64,000 nucleotides of DNA from Lathyrus oleraceus (GCF_024323335.1 NC_066581.1:227742539-227806538); one strand, 5' to 3'. Positions 34,099 to 47,361 are shown, counted from the first letter of the stretch. Made by a program: numbers and translations. Notes: generated by a model from the letters alone, not told the origin.

Positions 34099-34414
34099 CC
34101 CAACCTTCCTTAGCCAGCTCACAGTGATGCACCAGTCTGAAGATGTTCTTACTTATTCCATTGAACAATGCATTCAAGGCCTTAGAATTTCCAAGGGCTA
34201 ATGCCTCTCGCTCCTTGTCCCACTCTTCTTCAGGAATTTTCATATTGACTCCATCTTTACCTGTCTTCGTTGGATGTTCCCATCCTTTGTTGACAGCTCT
34301 CCAGACTTTGCTATCTAGAGACCTCAAGAAGGCTATCATATGAGGCTTCCAGTTATCATAGTTAGAACCATCCAGCATGGGTGGTCTATTTGAGTATCCT
34401 ACGTCCTTGTCCAT
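34099..34414 (-). pseudogene. SIRE gag, N-terminal part
   Basis: Start ATG 34,414, about 56 bases downstream in sense of the primer site. It reads MDKDVGYSNRPPMLDGSNYD, then the copia gag N-terminal block (WKPHMIAFLRSLD, VWRAVNKGW) and ends at GWDT, where Cyclops is inserted. The sense continuation is at 21,835. Intact by itself, it is dead because of the insertion and the downstream frameshifts. Confidence 0.9.
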
Positions 34415-34470
34415 GGTACTAAAAAGTAACTTCCCTAGATCTCACCCAGAAATTAACACGCAGGTTGCCT

Positions 34471-34484
34471 GCTCTGATGCCAAT
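34471..34484 (-). other. SIRE primer-binding site (Met type)
   Basis: In sense it reads ATTGGCATCAGAGC next to the LTR end, complementary to initiator tRNA-Met with one difference (GGCATC for GGTATC). This fixes the minus-strand orientation of the element. Confidence 0.88.
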
Positions 34485-35811
34485 TGAAATTCTAGTTAAC
34501 AGACTTTCGATGTCACACGGGATGTTATGACATCCAATTCTACGCAGACAAGAATTATGCAGAACTTAAAAAGTAAGTGCAGTAAATAACACAAAGAATT
34601 GTTTACCCAGTTCGGTGTCACACACACCTACGTCTGGGGGCTACCAAGCCAGGGAGGAAATCCACTATTAGTAGTATTAATTCAGACCTTAAACCAATTG
34701 TTTAATCCTATCACTTAATACCTACCCAATGCAATTTCAATCTTACACTAAGATCAGAGTTCCTACTCACTCCCCCTCAATCACCTCAGTGATTACAACC
34801 TTTAATTATACTAAAGTTTATAGTGAAGTCACACTTCAAACAACTCTTGGTTGTTCTTAACAACTTTAATCAAGATACACAGCACTCACGCTTAAAAGCT
34901 TAGAGTGACACAACACTTACAACTCAATGAACACCCTAGTCCAATGCAATCATCTAGGTGATAATTGCTTGGCTCACAAGATACACCTAATACAAGACAC
35001 ACAAAAATACAGCAGTGAAGTATGATGGAACAATAAAATCTTCACGCCTAAAAATCCCCGAGTTCTGAATGAAGGATTGCCATCCTTTTATATTGCAGCA
35101 CTTGGGCCTTATACTTGTATTTCCTAAAATTAAGGTCAAGCAAGTTAACCTAATTTCCACATATTAGGGTACTAACAAATAGGCTATTTGTTAGGTTCAT
35201 TAATTGTAGCTCAGTTGTTAGTTTCCTGGATTTTAGCTCAGCTGTTGGATTCCTGAAAAATAGCCTGAGAAAAGTACTGAAACAGAAAAACTAACCATCC
35301 TACAATTTAGCATATGCTGTCAGGAATGAATGTCACAACATTCAGTTTGACGTCCAGAACATAGACCATATGCTAAGTCTGTTATTTTTCTGAAAACAGA
35401 CTGTACAAAATGTTGTACTGTAAAAGACCAACCAGTCTATACTTCAGTATCAGCTTACAGTAATAAATGTCAAAACATCCAATTTGACATTTACAGAATG
35501 GGCCTTATGCCAGGTCTGTTATCCTCCTGAAGAACAGACTGAGATACATACTGAACTGTAGCAGAAAACCAATTGTTCTACACCTCAGTATCTGCTGTCA
35601 GGGATGAATATCATAACATCTAGTTTGACATTCGGTAAATCATGTATCAGCTAAACCTGCAGCATACTACTCAAGTATGTTATGACATCAGTCAAGACAT
35701 CAGAGTACAGTTAGATGTTCTAACACAAAATGCAGCCAATCAAACATCTCCCAAGCATGTCATGACATTAGTCAAGACATTAGAGTCCAGCTAGTGTTTT
35801 AACATAAAATG
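34485..35811 (-). repeat. SIRE 5' LTR (right), truncated by 20 bp at its outer end
   Basis: 1327 bp, matching 7416-8742 of the other LTR. The last 20 bp on the plus strand (8743-8762 in the left copy, CAGCCAATC...ATCTACA) are absent. The sequence goes directly into Ogre-type LTR sequence, so the outer terminus was lost by deletion. Confidence 0.88.
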
Positions 35812-35817
35812 ATCTCT

Positions 35818-38546
35818 CCCTTTTCATTGGGTTTGTTTTTGGAGAGATCACCAAGCACTATGAGATTGTATCATACTTGTATTTTATCATTTTCACTAAC
35901 CAAAATACCAAAAATATGTCTTTGTGTTTGCCTAACTCTTTTGTAGGTAGAGCATGATCCCATTGATCTATCGAGTTCACATCTAGGGTTTGAGACCCTC
36001 ATGAACAAAACATACAACCATGGATTGATACAAGAATGATAAAAAGCATCATATATGAGTCCCAGTGATCTCTACATGTTATTTTAATCAAGAATTCTTC
36101 AAGAGTTTGAGGGTGATTTGCCTTGGAAACCCTAGTTTGACAAGGTATCTTGAGTAACTTCTCCAACAAGCTATCTCACCATTTGATCAAATTTCTAAAG
36201 GGACACTTCAAAATTCATCATCGTATGCATATGTGATCTACCATGAGCCTAGAAAGTCAAGAGAATTGAAGATTAGCAAGTTGGTTGATGGTGGTTGGCC
36301 AGATGAATTCATCTGATCAAAACTGGGTCTCCCTAGACCCTATCGCCTACAATTTTCACCATATGAAAATTATTCTAAGAGAAATGTTACTCTAAATGAC
36401 ATTAAAAACAACTTTAATGTTGAGACCTAGATCTAGTTTTGCTTGGAAAATCATTTTCTATGTTGAAACATTATAGGTCATTTTGTGTAAACCCTAATTT
36501 GAATATCAACTTCCCAAGGCCATAACTTGCTCAACTTTATGAGATGAAAGATTTACAAGTTGCACAATCAAATTAAAGATGTCTACTTCAACTTTTATGT
36601 TTGGAGTGAGAGCTAATTTAAATTTTATGAGCATGTGATATGAGGCTACATTATAGGTCACTTTTGACCTATACCATTGAACAAGTGATTTTTCCAAACT
36701 TCAAAAATGCATAACTCTATCATTTCAAATCCAAATGACATGAAATTGGTGAAAATTTTAAAGTTATTTGAAATATATACAACTTTGATGAAGACACTTT
36801 TCTCATTTGAAAGATATACGGCTTGACACTTAGAAAAAATTTCAATATGTTGAAATTTCCAAACTTCCACCTCAAAATTCATCATGATACAAGCTTCAAA
36901 TGAAAAAGTGTTGAACATGAAAGTTGTTCCTCTTGATTTAACCTTTCCAAAAAGTCCTAGTTCATTCATTTTGGGCAAGAATTGAATAGGCTGAGCATGG
37001 CTTGAACATTGCATCATCATTTGACAAAGATCAAACTTCAAGTTTCCATATACACTTGCCTTGCAATCCAAGTTGATTTCAGACTCTCTCACACTCAATT
37101 GTGGACCTAAAGCAATGATCTCATGGGCCTGTACACGCCCATGCACCCATGCATCACTCATTGCCAATTTTAGAAAGTCATTTGGAAGGTGCAAATATCA
37201 CATGATCAAGCTATAAATAGAGCTCCATATGCTCAGAATTCAACAGGCATTTGCGCCAGCTTTGATCCTAGACCACTAACCCTTCCATTTGAGAGGATAA
37301 TCCTGAGAATTTCATCTTGAAATTGAGTTTGAATCTCACTATTTTGAGATTCAAAACTCTAGGGATCCAAGACCTTTTGTGCATTTCATTCTACTTCTGC
37401 AAGCATTCTGAGTGAGATCAAGCACGAGCCAAGGCAAGAACAGTTGAATCCAGACCTGCATTGAAGGTATTTTTCCAGAAAATTTCATCTCTTCGGTTCT
37501 CTCTCAATCTTGCTCAATTCTCTTGATTCTTTGGTTGTCTGAAGTCCTATCAATGTAGGCAAGAAGATTGAGTGTCTTAAAGGTCAAATCGAAGCAACTC
37601 AGTTGACACACCTCAAAATTCAACTCCTCATATTTTTCTATATGTGAGGAGTTAGTTAAAATTGAGGTCAGATTCGTGCTCTACGCCATTTTTTCTTTCA
37701 GATCATGTCCTCCTTTTTCATTTTTTTGATGGTGATGAGCGAACCAGTCCGGCTAGGGTCATCGGAGAAGATGACCGGCCTTTGGACGCCGGTGATGTGT
37801 TGGCACGGTTCAGAGCCATTGATCCCTTTTAAATTGTTTTAATCTCGTGCGTTGTTTTTAATTACCATGCATGTGCCGCGTTGACTCAAGTCCACCATGG
37901 AACGTGCGCTGGTGGCCACTTGATCTGCCACCTCAATTAATGAGGGAGATCAAGTGCTCCACATTTTTTCTGATTATTTGAATTTCATTTTAATTGCTTT
38001 ATTTTCATTAATTCATATTAATTTTAATATTGATCCAAAAAATATGATAGTTTCACCAAAAAATTTCAAAAAATTTCCTATTTCATATTCTGAATTAAAA
38101 TTATTTTTTGGATCATTATTAATATTTTTTATGATTTAATTAATTTTTCATTTGTTTTTAATTGTTTAAAAATACTTTTAGATCTTTAAAAATTTTGAAT
38201 TTTTTTCTCCAAGGTCCTTTGACCTTGTTTGACCTATGATAAATCTCATGGAAATTTATTTGGTGTTTTGATGAGGTTTTAGGAATTTGACAAACCATGT
38301 TTAATTTAAATGTATTATTTTAGTATTTTTAATTGGAATAAATGCCAAATAATTTTGTTGACCAATTGTGATGACTTGTTTGTGTTTGACTCTTGTTGTT
38401 GGGTCTTGGTCAAGGTTGATTTGACTTTGTCAAATTAATATCATTGGATTTAGGGGATTGATGGAATGTACATTTCATCTCCCAAAATGAATGGATGATA
38501 TTAATTTGGTAAAAGTCCTCCTTTGATCAATTTGAGTTTTCATCTG

Positions 38547-38579
<33 letters not shown>

Positions 38580-40400
38580 ACTCCATCTCATTCATTTTCT
38601 TTATCCATTCATCTCATTTGGCCTATGATATCTCAAAGTCCTAAAGATAGTTGATTGAAAAATTAACATGAGTATGGATGAGATTAGGCCATACCTTTTG
38701 CATATTCTTTTTGTGTGTGGTATGTTTCATGAGCATAGTCCATAATACTATGTCTCCAACATGCATTAACACCAAAATTCTATTGTCCGGCCTCAAATCG
38801 TTGTGACTTCTACATAAGTCCAATTACGATTGCTTAACATAGTGCTAAATTTGTGACATAAAAGGCATAGCATTCTAGTCAGTGAGATTGTAAGTCTCCC
38901 CTCTTTCATGGTATTGTGTGGAAACTTGGCCTTTTTTCCTTCCTTTGGAAGATGTCTTGGTTCAAGGATCCATGTCTTGGTTCAAGGATCCATTGCAAAA
39001 GCAAAACAATACTAACTTCTAACCTATTAACAACTAACTTTTAATTTCAAGTCATTTACTTTAATGTCATTTAATTCTAGCTTTTATACATTTGCCATTA
39101 TTTATATCATTCTGATTGTTTATGTTAATTTAATTTTCACTTTGTCCACTTGAACCATATTGCGTGATATATTTTGTTTGTGTATACTTTGCTTGTTTGT
39201 GTGGTCTTTGACCATTAATGTACATAATAACAACAAAAACCCTAAAAAACTTTTGTGTGGACTGTTGGCTTGATCTTGGACAAATGGACTTAGAACTTAG
39301 GCAACATTCCTATGCTAAAGGACTTGGCCAATGCCAACTTGTTGAGAAACCAAGTGCTTACAATTTGAAACTTCATCTGATACATCATTCAAGATCCCTT
39401 TGAGTTCATCTGCATCATGATCATTGTGAAGCTGTTATTTTGAACCTGTGACTTGTGGAATTCATCTGTTACATGAGATATTTTGAAGAAGATCATGGAA
39501 TGGATAAGCTTGGATATGACTATCTTTATTTGATGCCTTGCTCTTCAAGATAATATAATTGTGCATTTATGTGTTGCTTGATTCTAAAAAGTCCAAGGGA
39601 ATTCTGGGTTTCTATTGACAGTCTTGTCTATTGGATTGCTACCCATTCGGTCAGATCTTTTCAACTCTTAACTTATAAACTTTTGTACATAGGATAGTCT
39701 CTTCATCTTCTCCCCATTTCTTTAATTTCAAAATCTCTCCCTCCCTTTTCAAAATCTTCTTTGTTTGGACCTATTTTGTTCTAAACTTTGACCACTTTGT
39801 AAAACGATAGAAACTTTGGCCTTATGCCATTACATTTTCAAACTTCTTTTCTTAAATCAAACTTGTAAATAAACTTAACTATACTTGACTTAAACTTTCA
39901 AAAAGGCAAAAAAGAACTAACTCATTCAAACCATTTTTAGGCCTTTGTGCCTTTCAAACTTAATCTTTATTAAAAGCAATGCATCCATTTTGAAATTTAT
40001 ATCACGAACTACGAGGTTTTAATCTCTCATTTTTATGTTGGTACGTAGGCACAAGACCGAAGGTCTTGCCAAACACAAAAATATAATTAATGAATTCTTT
40101 TCTCATCCCCTCATTCTATTTGTTTGGGAACATCATTTTGTACCAAATACACATGCACACAAAAAGGTCTCCCTAGGAGTACCTAGGACACTTTGGGTGC
40201 TAACACCTTCCCTCTGTGTAACCAACCCCCTTACCTGTAATCTCTGACATTTTATTAGTTTTGATTTGAAAACTTCTTACTTTTGGGGTTTGTTCGTACT
40301 TTATCCCGTTTCCCTTGGAAACAATAAAAGCGCGGTGGCGACTCTTGTTATTTGATCTCTAGCTTATCCATAGTTTGATGATCATGAATTTACCGCTACA
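35818..40400 (+). mobile_element. Ogre/Tat-type solo LTR, third copy, with true 3' end
   Basis: Starts near LTR base 89 compared with 988 and 4816 and runs to the complete 3' end ATTTACCGCTACA at 40,400, followed by the target duplication CATAG (40,401-40,405). Ogre-like marks lie close to the end: GGTGCTAACACCTTCC, AATAAAAGCGCGGTGGCGAC. No primer site or internal region follows, so this is a solo LTR. It contains a C-run followed by a CA repeat (38,550-38,580). The short ORFs within (e.g. 39,218, 40,035) are not conserved coding sequence. Confidence 0.85.
38550..38580. repeat. Poly-C tract and (CA)n microsatellite
   Basis: About 17 C residues followed by roughly nine CA units, inside the third Ogre-type LTR copy. 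Copy 1 is truncated before this point and copy 2 is interrupted by SIRE, so the age of the repeat cannot be judged. Confidence 0.9.
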
Positions 40401-40903
40401 CATAGACATCAATTATGCGACTGATTTGGATTATAAGCGAAGTACATTTGGCCATGTATTTATGATTGGATCAATTGTTGTATCATGGGCATCAAAGAAG
40501 CAAAAAAAAAATTAATTTGTCCAAACCTAACCAAATTTCATAGTTATAACAACTTTGGAATGTTAAGTAATTTGGGTAAGAAGAACTCTTGAAGAGTTTC
40601 ATTTTAATCAGGATGGGCCAACTGTGTTTCATTATGATAATAATTCAACTAACTAACCATAGAAAATCCAATCTTTCCTGGGTGAAGTAAGCATATAGAT
40701 GTTAGATATGATTTTCTTTGTGATCTTATTACTGATAGAACCATAGATTTGGTTTCTTGTCGAAGTGTAGAGCAAATGGTAGATACTAGATATCATGATA
40801 AAGTCTCTAATGTTGAAAGCATTTGCAAAGTTACATGGATTATTTGGTGTTTGTCCAAATTTAGTGTTAAAATAAATGATATAACATTCGGTTTAAGGGA
40901 GGG
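40401..40903 (+). pseudogene. Copia element 1, RNase H and 3' end
   Basis: Continues the copia pol cut at 987. With one CATAG kept the codons join as FIDINYATDLDYKRSTFGHVF and then VVSWASKK, the standard copia RNase H block. Further on, VRYDFLCDLI, LVSCRSVEQM and CKVTW/KLHGLFGVCPNL remain readable through frameshifts. It ends with the purine tract TTTAAGGGAGGG (40,891-40,903). Confidence 0.85.
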
Positions 40904-41088
40904 TGTTAGGTTTTGGAAATTTTAGTTTCCTTAATAAATTCCTATTTGTTAGAATGTCGATTTTTTTTCTTTTGAGTATCCCATGTTATCAGAAGTGGTA
41001 AATTGTGGGATTAGTGTATTCCTACTTTCTATTGTTTTAGTTGGTTACTTTTGTATTATTTAATCACTTTCAAATCAATTTATCAACA
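40904..41088 (+). repeat. Copia element 1, putative 3' LTR
   Basis: Begins TGTTAGGTTTTGG right after the purine tract. An end at 41,088 (TTATCAACA) is the best TG...CA choice but uncertain. A related sequence starts at 44,028 (TGTTAGATTTTAG), after a similar pol end. Confidence 0.55.
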
Positions 41089-41317
41089 TTCAGTTTTGCA
41101 GAAAACATTTTTCAAGAACCTAGTCAATTTCAAACAAGATATTTATCAATGAAGAAAAATTGGAATATGTTGTAATCATTGAGAAAAGCGTTCGCTCAAT
41201 GGCACACAAATTTTACTATGTGCTATTGTTCCATAGAAGAATCGAACGACATTGATAGTGTTTTGATTGATATGTTGCAAAGCTCGCTATTATTTCATGA
41301 GAAGAAGATAACCATCC
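41089..41317 (+). pseudogene. Copia gag fragment
   Basis: From about 41,165 one can read, with one frameshift, an EKSVRSMAHKF-like block and then CSIEESNDIDSVLIDMLQSS, the conserved core of copia gag. It stops at 41,317, where a CACTA-type terminus begins. No primer site is seen between the LTR end and this fragment, so it may belong to a different copia copy. Confidence 0.65.
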
Positions 41318-41590
41318 ACTACAAGAATACTGCATTTTAGTGTAGGCCAAAAGCCCTCTCTACAAGGCAAAAAACTGACACTAATAGGTGTTAGCGTCGG
41401 CCTAATGTCAAGGTCGGGATGTACACCTCACAGCTGGAAGCTAAACGTAACGTCTATCGGACGTTAACTTTAGCGCCGGCGTTGCTGAACGCTAAAAGGA
41501 CGCTAAAACATTGTTGGATAATGGCCAAGGTAGCGTTGCAAAGGGGTTCGACGCTACTGTACAAATATCTTTAAACTTAGCGTTGATCTT
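41318..41590 (+). mobile_element. CACTA-type transposon terminus (one end only)
   Basis: Starts CACTACAAGAATACTGCA directly after copia gag. It holds subterminal direct and inverted motifs around TTAGCGTYG and AACGCTAA (e.g. near 41,390, 41,460, 41,490, 41,540 and 41,575), as CACTA elements do. I found no partner terminus (TTCTTGTAGTG) downstream, so the element is truncated or its other end has decayed. Confidence 0.6.
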
Positions 41591-41605
41591 CATTATGTCG
41601 GTTTT

Positions 41606-41608
<3 letters not shown>

Positions 41609-41673
<65 letters not shown>

Positions 41674-41676
41674 CTC
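41609..41676. repeat. (TA)n microsatellite followed by (GTTA)n
   Basis: About 24 TA units and then four GTTA-like units. No gene nearby. Confidence 0.95.
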
Positions 41677-43690
<2,014 letters not shown>

Positions 43691-43699
43691 TTTTTTAAT

Positions 43700-43917
43700 C
43701 TTAAGTATTAAGTGTTTAGGGTAAAAATGGAATAAAATATTATAATATATTTCCGCTCTATTCAATTTTTAAAGACTGGAATGGAATATTAGTTCTGCTC
43801 CGTTGTAAAATAGTCAAACATTGAAATGGAGTTTACGTTTTGTTCCTTTTCACTATATTCCATTCCATTCCGTTCTATTTCATTCCGTTAGTTTTAAATT
43901 ATTCAAACATAGCCTAA
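43700..43917. mobile_element. MITE-like fragment related to 44,115-44,330
   Basis: Its right end reads CAAACATAGCCTAAG, the complement of a TTAGGCTATGTTTG terminus, preceded by the pyrimidine-rich motif CATTCCATTCCGTTC. The left terminus is unclear. The neighbouring 44,115-44,330 copy has the same right-end motif. Confidence 0.4.
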
Positions 43918-44114
43918 GAGAAAGTCTCTAAAGTTGGAAGCATTTGCAAAGTTACATGAATTATTTGGAGTTTCGTTCAAGTTCGCTCTTAAGTTGAATG
44001 ATAAATTGCATTCAGTTTAAGAGAGGTTGTTAGATTTTAGAATTGTTCCTTTCCTAAATAAATTCCTATTTGTTAGAAATTAATCTATTTTTTATTAAGA
44101 GTATCCCATGTTAA
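43918..44114 (+). pseudogene. Second copia 3' end (RNase H tail, purine tract, partial LTR)
   Basis: Parallels 40,798-40,998: AAAGTCTCTAA, GCATTTGCAAAGTTACATG, the purine tract TTTAAGAGAGG and an LTR start TGTTAGATTTTAG at 44,028. Same family as copia element 1. It is truncated at 44,114 by a MITE-like insertion; a short stretch GAGTATCC resumes after it. Confidence 0.7.
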
Positions 44115-44330
44115 TTAGGATATGTTTGGACGGGTAGTATGAGATGAAATAGAATGAAGTGTAGTGGTAACTAATGTGATTCTATTGTTTGGGATGGAAT
44201 GAGATATTTTTAATAGAATAATCAAATAATTGAGTGGGATGTACATTTCATTTCATTCCGTTCCATTCTGCTCCGCTTTGTTCTGTTCCGCTCCACTCTG
44301 CTATGTTCCATCAATCCAAACATAAGATTA
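44115..44330. mobile_element. MITE-like inverted-repeat element, ~215 bp
   Basis: Ends in the inverted repeat TATGTTTGGA (44,121-44,130) and TCCAAACATA (44,315-44,324). Longer imperfect complementarity follows: GATGAAATAGAATGAAGTG against CATTTCATTCCGTTCCATTC. No transposase and no clear target duplication. The hAT-like assignment is a guess from the terminus. Confidence 0.5.
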
Positions 44331-44339
44331 AGAGTATCC

Positions 44340-44715
44340 GAGATTATTTGAACCATTTTACCATGAGGAGCCATTCGTAATGGCCATGATATGTCCTGAA
44401 AGCTATCTTGCATCTATCTTCCGGTCGAATAGATCAAGCTTTGAAAAGTAGTTTGCACCGTAAAGTTCGTCTAACAGTTCATCGACTGTAGGCATAGGAA
44501 AATTGTCCTTTACGGTTATTGCATTCAGAGCTCTATAATAGGTATAGAATCTCTATCTTTCATCCTTTTTCTTCACTAAAACTATGGGTGATGAGAAATG
44601 TCTGTTACTTGGTTGAATAATTCCTTTTGACTCAACATTTCATGCACCATTTTTTCAATTTGCTCCTTTTGACTGTGAGGATATCTATATGGGTGCACTT
44701 TTACTGGTTTTTATC
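44340..44715 (-). pseudogene. Ty3/gypsy reverse transcriptase fragment, antisense
   Basis: In sense, frame by frame: KPVKVHPYRYPHSQKEQIEK, MVHEMLSQKELFNQ, a fragment near the RYRALN region, and AFRTYHGHYEWLLM. This is the RT fingers-to-palm region of a Ty3/gypsy element with many stops. No LTR or other domain accompanies it. Confidence 0.7.
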
Positions 44716-44983
44716 ATTCTTGTAACGGAATTGCATTGTCTTGACTTCGTTGCATGATCATGTGTTTTTACCACCTGTACCATATATAATTCTGCAATTG
44801 CAGCAGTGTGTTGCATCCTCTTGAAGTGTTGAAATTACAAGAATTAAACATTGGTGCTGGTCCAATGGGTAACTTCAAAACCTGAGCAATTACAAGAATT
44901 AAAATTGAAATGAAATACGTTAACTGAAAGTGAAAGTTCAATTACAAGAATTAATAGTTGTAAAAAGGGGAATTAGAATTTAG
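44716..44983. other. Non-coding stretch with short AATTACAAGAATTAA repeats
   Basis: No gene. The motif AATTACAAGAATTAA (or close) occurs at about 44,832, 44,889 and 44,940. Confidence 0.5.
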
Positions 44984-45192
44984 AAGGGAGAGAGATAACA
45001 ACTCTTCATACAAATTCGACACACATTCTTATAGTCACTAGCCACACACATAGCCTTCCAATGTTCTGTTAGCCACCTGATTCCCGGATCTTCCACAACA
45101 GAATTACAAGCTCCCCTTGCCACATGTCTCATTTCTTCTTCTGTCACCCTTACGATCACCCCATTTAAAATCTTATACTTTTGCTTCTTCTA
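44984..45192 (-). other. Orphan exon-like reading frame, unknown protein
   Basis: On the minus strand an open frame of about 68 codons is preceded by a pyrimidine-rich stretch and TTTGTTAG, which resembles a 3' splice site, and ends at a stop in CTCCCTTCTAA. It contains VIVRVTEEEMRHVARGACNS, a segment IRWLTEHWKAMCVASDY and a Cys-rich end CRICMKSC. The composition looks protein-coding (balanced, Trp and Cys present), unlike the AT-rich surroundings. I do not recognise the family. It could be a captured gene fragment or part of a decayed transposon ORF. Confidence 0.35.
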
Positions 45193-45428
45193 ACAAATTT
45201 TTGAAAAAAAAATTGTGCCACTATATATTTTAAATGACTAGATTGTTGGAATTTGAAATGAAGTTTCAATAACTAAAACCAAAAAAGAGAATTTATCTAC
45301 GTGTTTAAAATTAAACTTGACAACTTAATTTACTATTCTGTTTAAGTTTCTTTTAGTTTTCTTTTAGTTTTCTTTTAGTTATTCTCTTTGGTCAATTCTA
45401 TCAATTTTTGAAGAGAAAAAAAATGTTA
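45193..45428. other. AT-rich sequence, nothing recognised
   Basis: It contains three successive copies of TTTTCTTTTAGTT near 45,352-45,382 and no other structure. Confidence 0.5.
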
Positions 45429-45606
45429 AGTTACACTAGTGTAACAAAAAGGTCATTGATACAAATTTGAGTCACCATATGTGATTAAAAATTGATATAT
45501 GATTTAAATTGGGGTTTTCCAAAAACAAAACTCATACCGTTTAAACATTGTACCAATTTTTAGATTGATTTAGATTTATATCAATGGTCTTACTATTACG
45601 CCACGT
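45429..45606. mobile_element. Possible MITE with imperfect terminal inverted repeats
   Basis: The left end (GTGTAACAAAAAGGTCATTGA) and the complement of the right end (GCGTAATAGTAAGACCATTG) match over about 30 bp with several mismatches. Length is about 178 bp, with no ORF. Family unknown. Confidence 0.4.
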
Positions 45607-46960
45607 CATTAGAACTTAATTTTTTTTTGTCTGAATATAATAACAAAAATGAAATTAAATAACTAATTTGTAACGCTTTTTAGTTAAGAGACTAAAACAA
45701 AACATTAAATTAAGTTAATGGATTTAGTTGTTAATTATACCTCTTTAATAATAGAATTTTATCAAAATACTTTCGGACAATTTTTACTATTTAATTTGTT
45801 ATTTTTAGAGATTTGAAAAATCTTAACTTTTTATTGGCTTTTTTGAACTTTCTATTAGATATTTACAAAGTAAATGTTTTTGTCTATTAAATTTATGTAT
45901 TTATATATGCGATTTTGAATTTATATTAGATTTTTTATGAAAAAAATGTTTTTTTATCAACATTTTTGAAATGTCTGATAAAATTTAACTTTTTGCATGT
46001 ATTTTTACTAGTATGTTTGAAATATAGAATAAAATCCAATTTTTTCATGTATTTTTTATCAATATTTTTTAAACTTGTAGTATTTTACATGAATTTTTAT
46101 TGATATTTTTTAAATTCTTAATAAAAAAAAGTATAAATACATACCAGCAATTTTAAAAAGGCACGTAGAATATCGAATTTTACCTAAATACCATTGGTCA
46201 TTTCCGTATTTTTAAAAATTTAATAATTCATTTTTTATTTTATTTTATTTTGTCTTTTTTATTTATTTTAATGTTGTTTCATTCTTGAATTTTTAGGGAA
46301 AATTTGTCATGCATCAAATTTTTAAAAATTGCTGATGAAAATATATACCGGATCTTTTTAATGGCAATTTTGATTGGCTATTGAATTTTTTATACGAAAT
46401 TATTAATAAAATATTTGAGATGTAAATTTTTTTAGATTAAAAAACATTGAAGGGTGTCGGGTCAAAATAAAAGAGTGCAACTAAAATATTATATATCACA
46501 ATTTGAAAAATTCCTAAGCAACAATAGCTATTTTTTCTCTCCATTAGTGAAAGCCTTGTCGGCAAAAATAGTACATCCTACAACCATCAATAAAAAAGAG
46601 TAATTGTTATTTCACCAATAAAAAACAAACGACGATTTCTTGACATGCCAACCTTGTATTAAAGGTCAAAGATATGTTGAAATTTATCTGATCATTTTCT
46701 TATGCCATCTTTAACTCTTTTTGTCAGACGCACTTAAAAAAAATATTTTAAATTATAAATTATAAAATAAATAAAGTAACTAATAATTCAATTTATTGAC
46801 ACAAATAAAAAAGGATTACACAATCTAAGAGCAATGTGATGCTTATATTGTTCATAGTGTCGTGTCACAATTTATGAGCAATATGATGCTCAAATTGTTT
46901 CTAGTGACGTGCCCTCCTGAATAATGATATTCATCTTTCTGATGTGTATGTCGCTTCTTC
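45607..46960. other. AT-rich intergenic sequence with degenerate repeats
   Basis: No gene supported. Around 45,930-46,130 a block like ATGTATTTTTTATCAATATTTTT recurs in diverged form. Near 46,828-46,910 GAGCAATRTGATGCT occurs twice about 50 bp apart. Confidence 0.55.
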
Positions 46961-46992
46961 TGTTGAAAGTTATTCAAGTAATTCAAGTGATA

Positions 46993-47171
46993 TAACCGGT
47001 TAATACGGGATGGTAACCGGTTATAGTAAGTTCAGAAGCTCATCCAAGTAGCATGAAAGTAGTTTTTTCGTTGTTGTAACCGATTAACCTGTTGTATTAA
47101 CTGATTACCACTGAATGAGATTTAATTTTCATGTCAGGTGTAACCAGTTAATCAAATGGTGTAACCGGTTA
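46993..47171. repeat. Three pairs of TAACCGGTTA-like palindromes in a copia LTR
   Basis: TAACCGGTTA at 46,993 and 47,014; TAACCGATTA at 47,077 and TAACTGATTA at 47,098; TAACCAGTTA at 47,141 and TAACCGGTTA at 47,162. Each pair is spaced exactly 21 bp with an 11-bp spacer of changing sequence. Confidence 0.93.
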
Positions 47172-47285
47172 CAAGCCTAATTTTTGTATTTTTCTATTAC
47201 TTTACTGGGTCATTTTGTTTTCCAATCATATTGTAACTCATGTATAAATGTATATGATGCATTCTCATCCTAGGTTAATGCAATC

Positions 47286-47290
<5 letters not shown>

Positions 47291-47361
<71 letters not shown>
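47291..47361. repeat. (CT)n microsatellite in copia LTR
   Basis: About 35 uninterrupted CT units. The overlapping minus-strand ORF is an artefact of the repeat. Confidence 0.97.

Larger units (their letters stand above)
7416..35811 (-). mobile_element. SIRE/Maximus-type copia retrotransposon, non-autonomous, carrying two nested elements
   Basis: A minus-strand Ty1/copia element. Its 3' LTR is on the left (7416-8762) and its 5' LTR on the right (34,485-35,811). A Met-type primer site lies inside the right LTR and a purine tract inside the left one. Sense order is gag, protease, a pol remnant, then an envelope-like ORF, which is the SIRE layout. After subtracting the two insertions (9802-18,203 and 21,836-34,093, each with 5-bp duplications) about 7.7 kb remains, short of the usual 9-10 kb because most of integrase, RT and RNase H is deleted. 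The outer end of the right LTR lacks 20 bp and no target duplication is visible. Confidence 0.9.
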
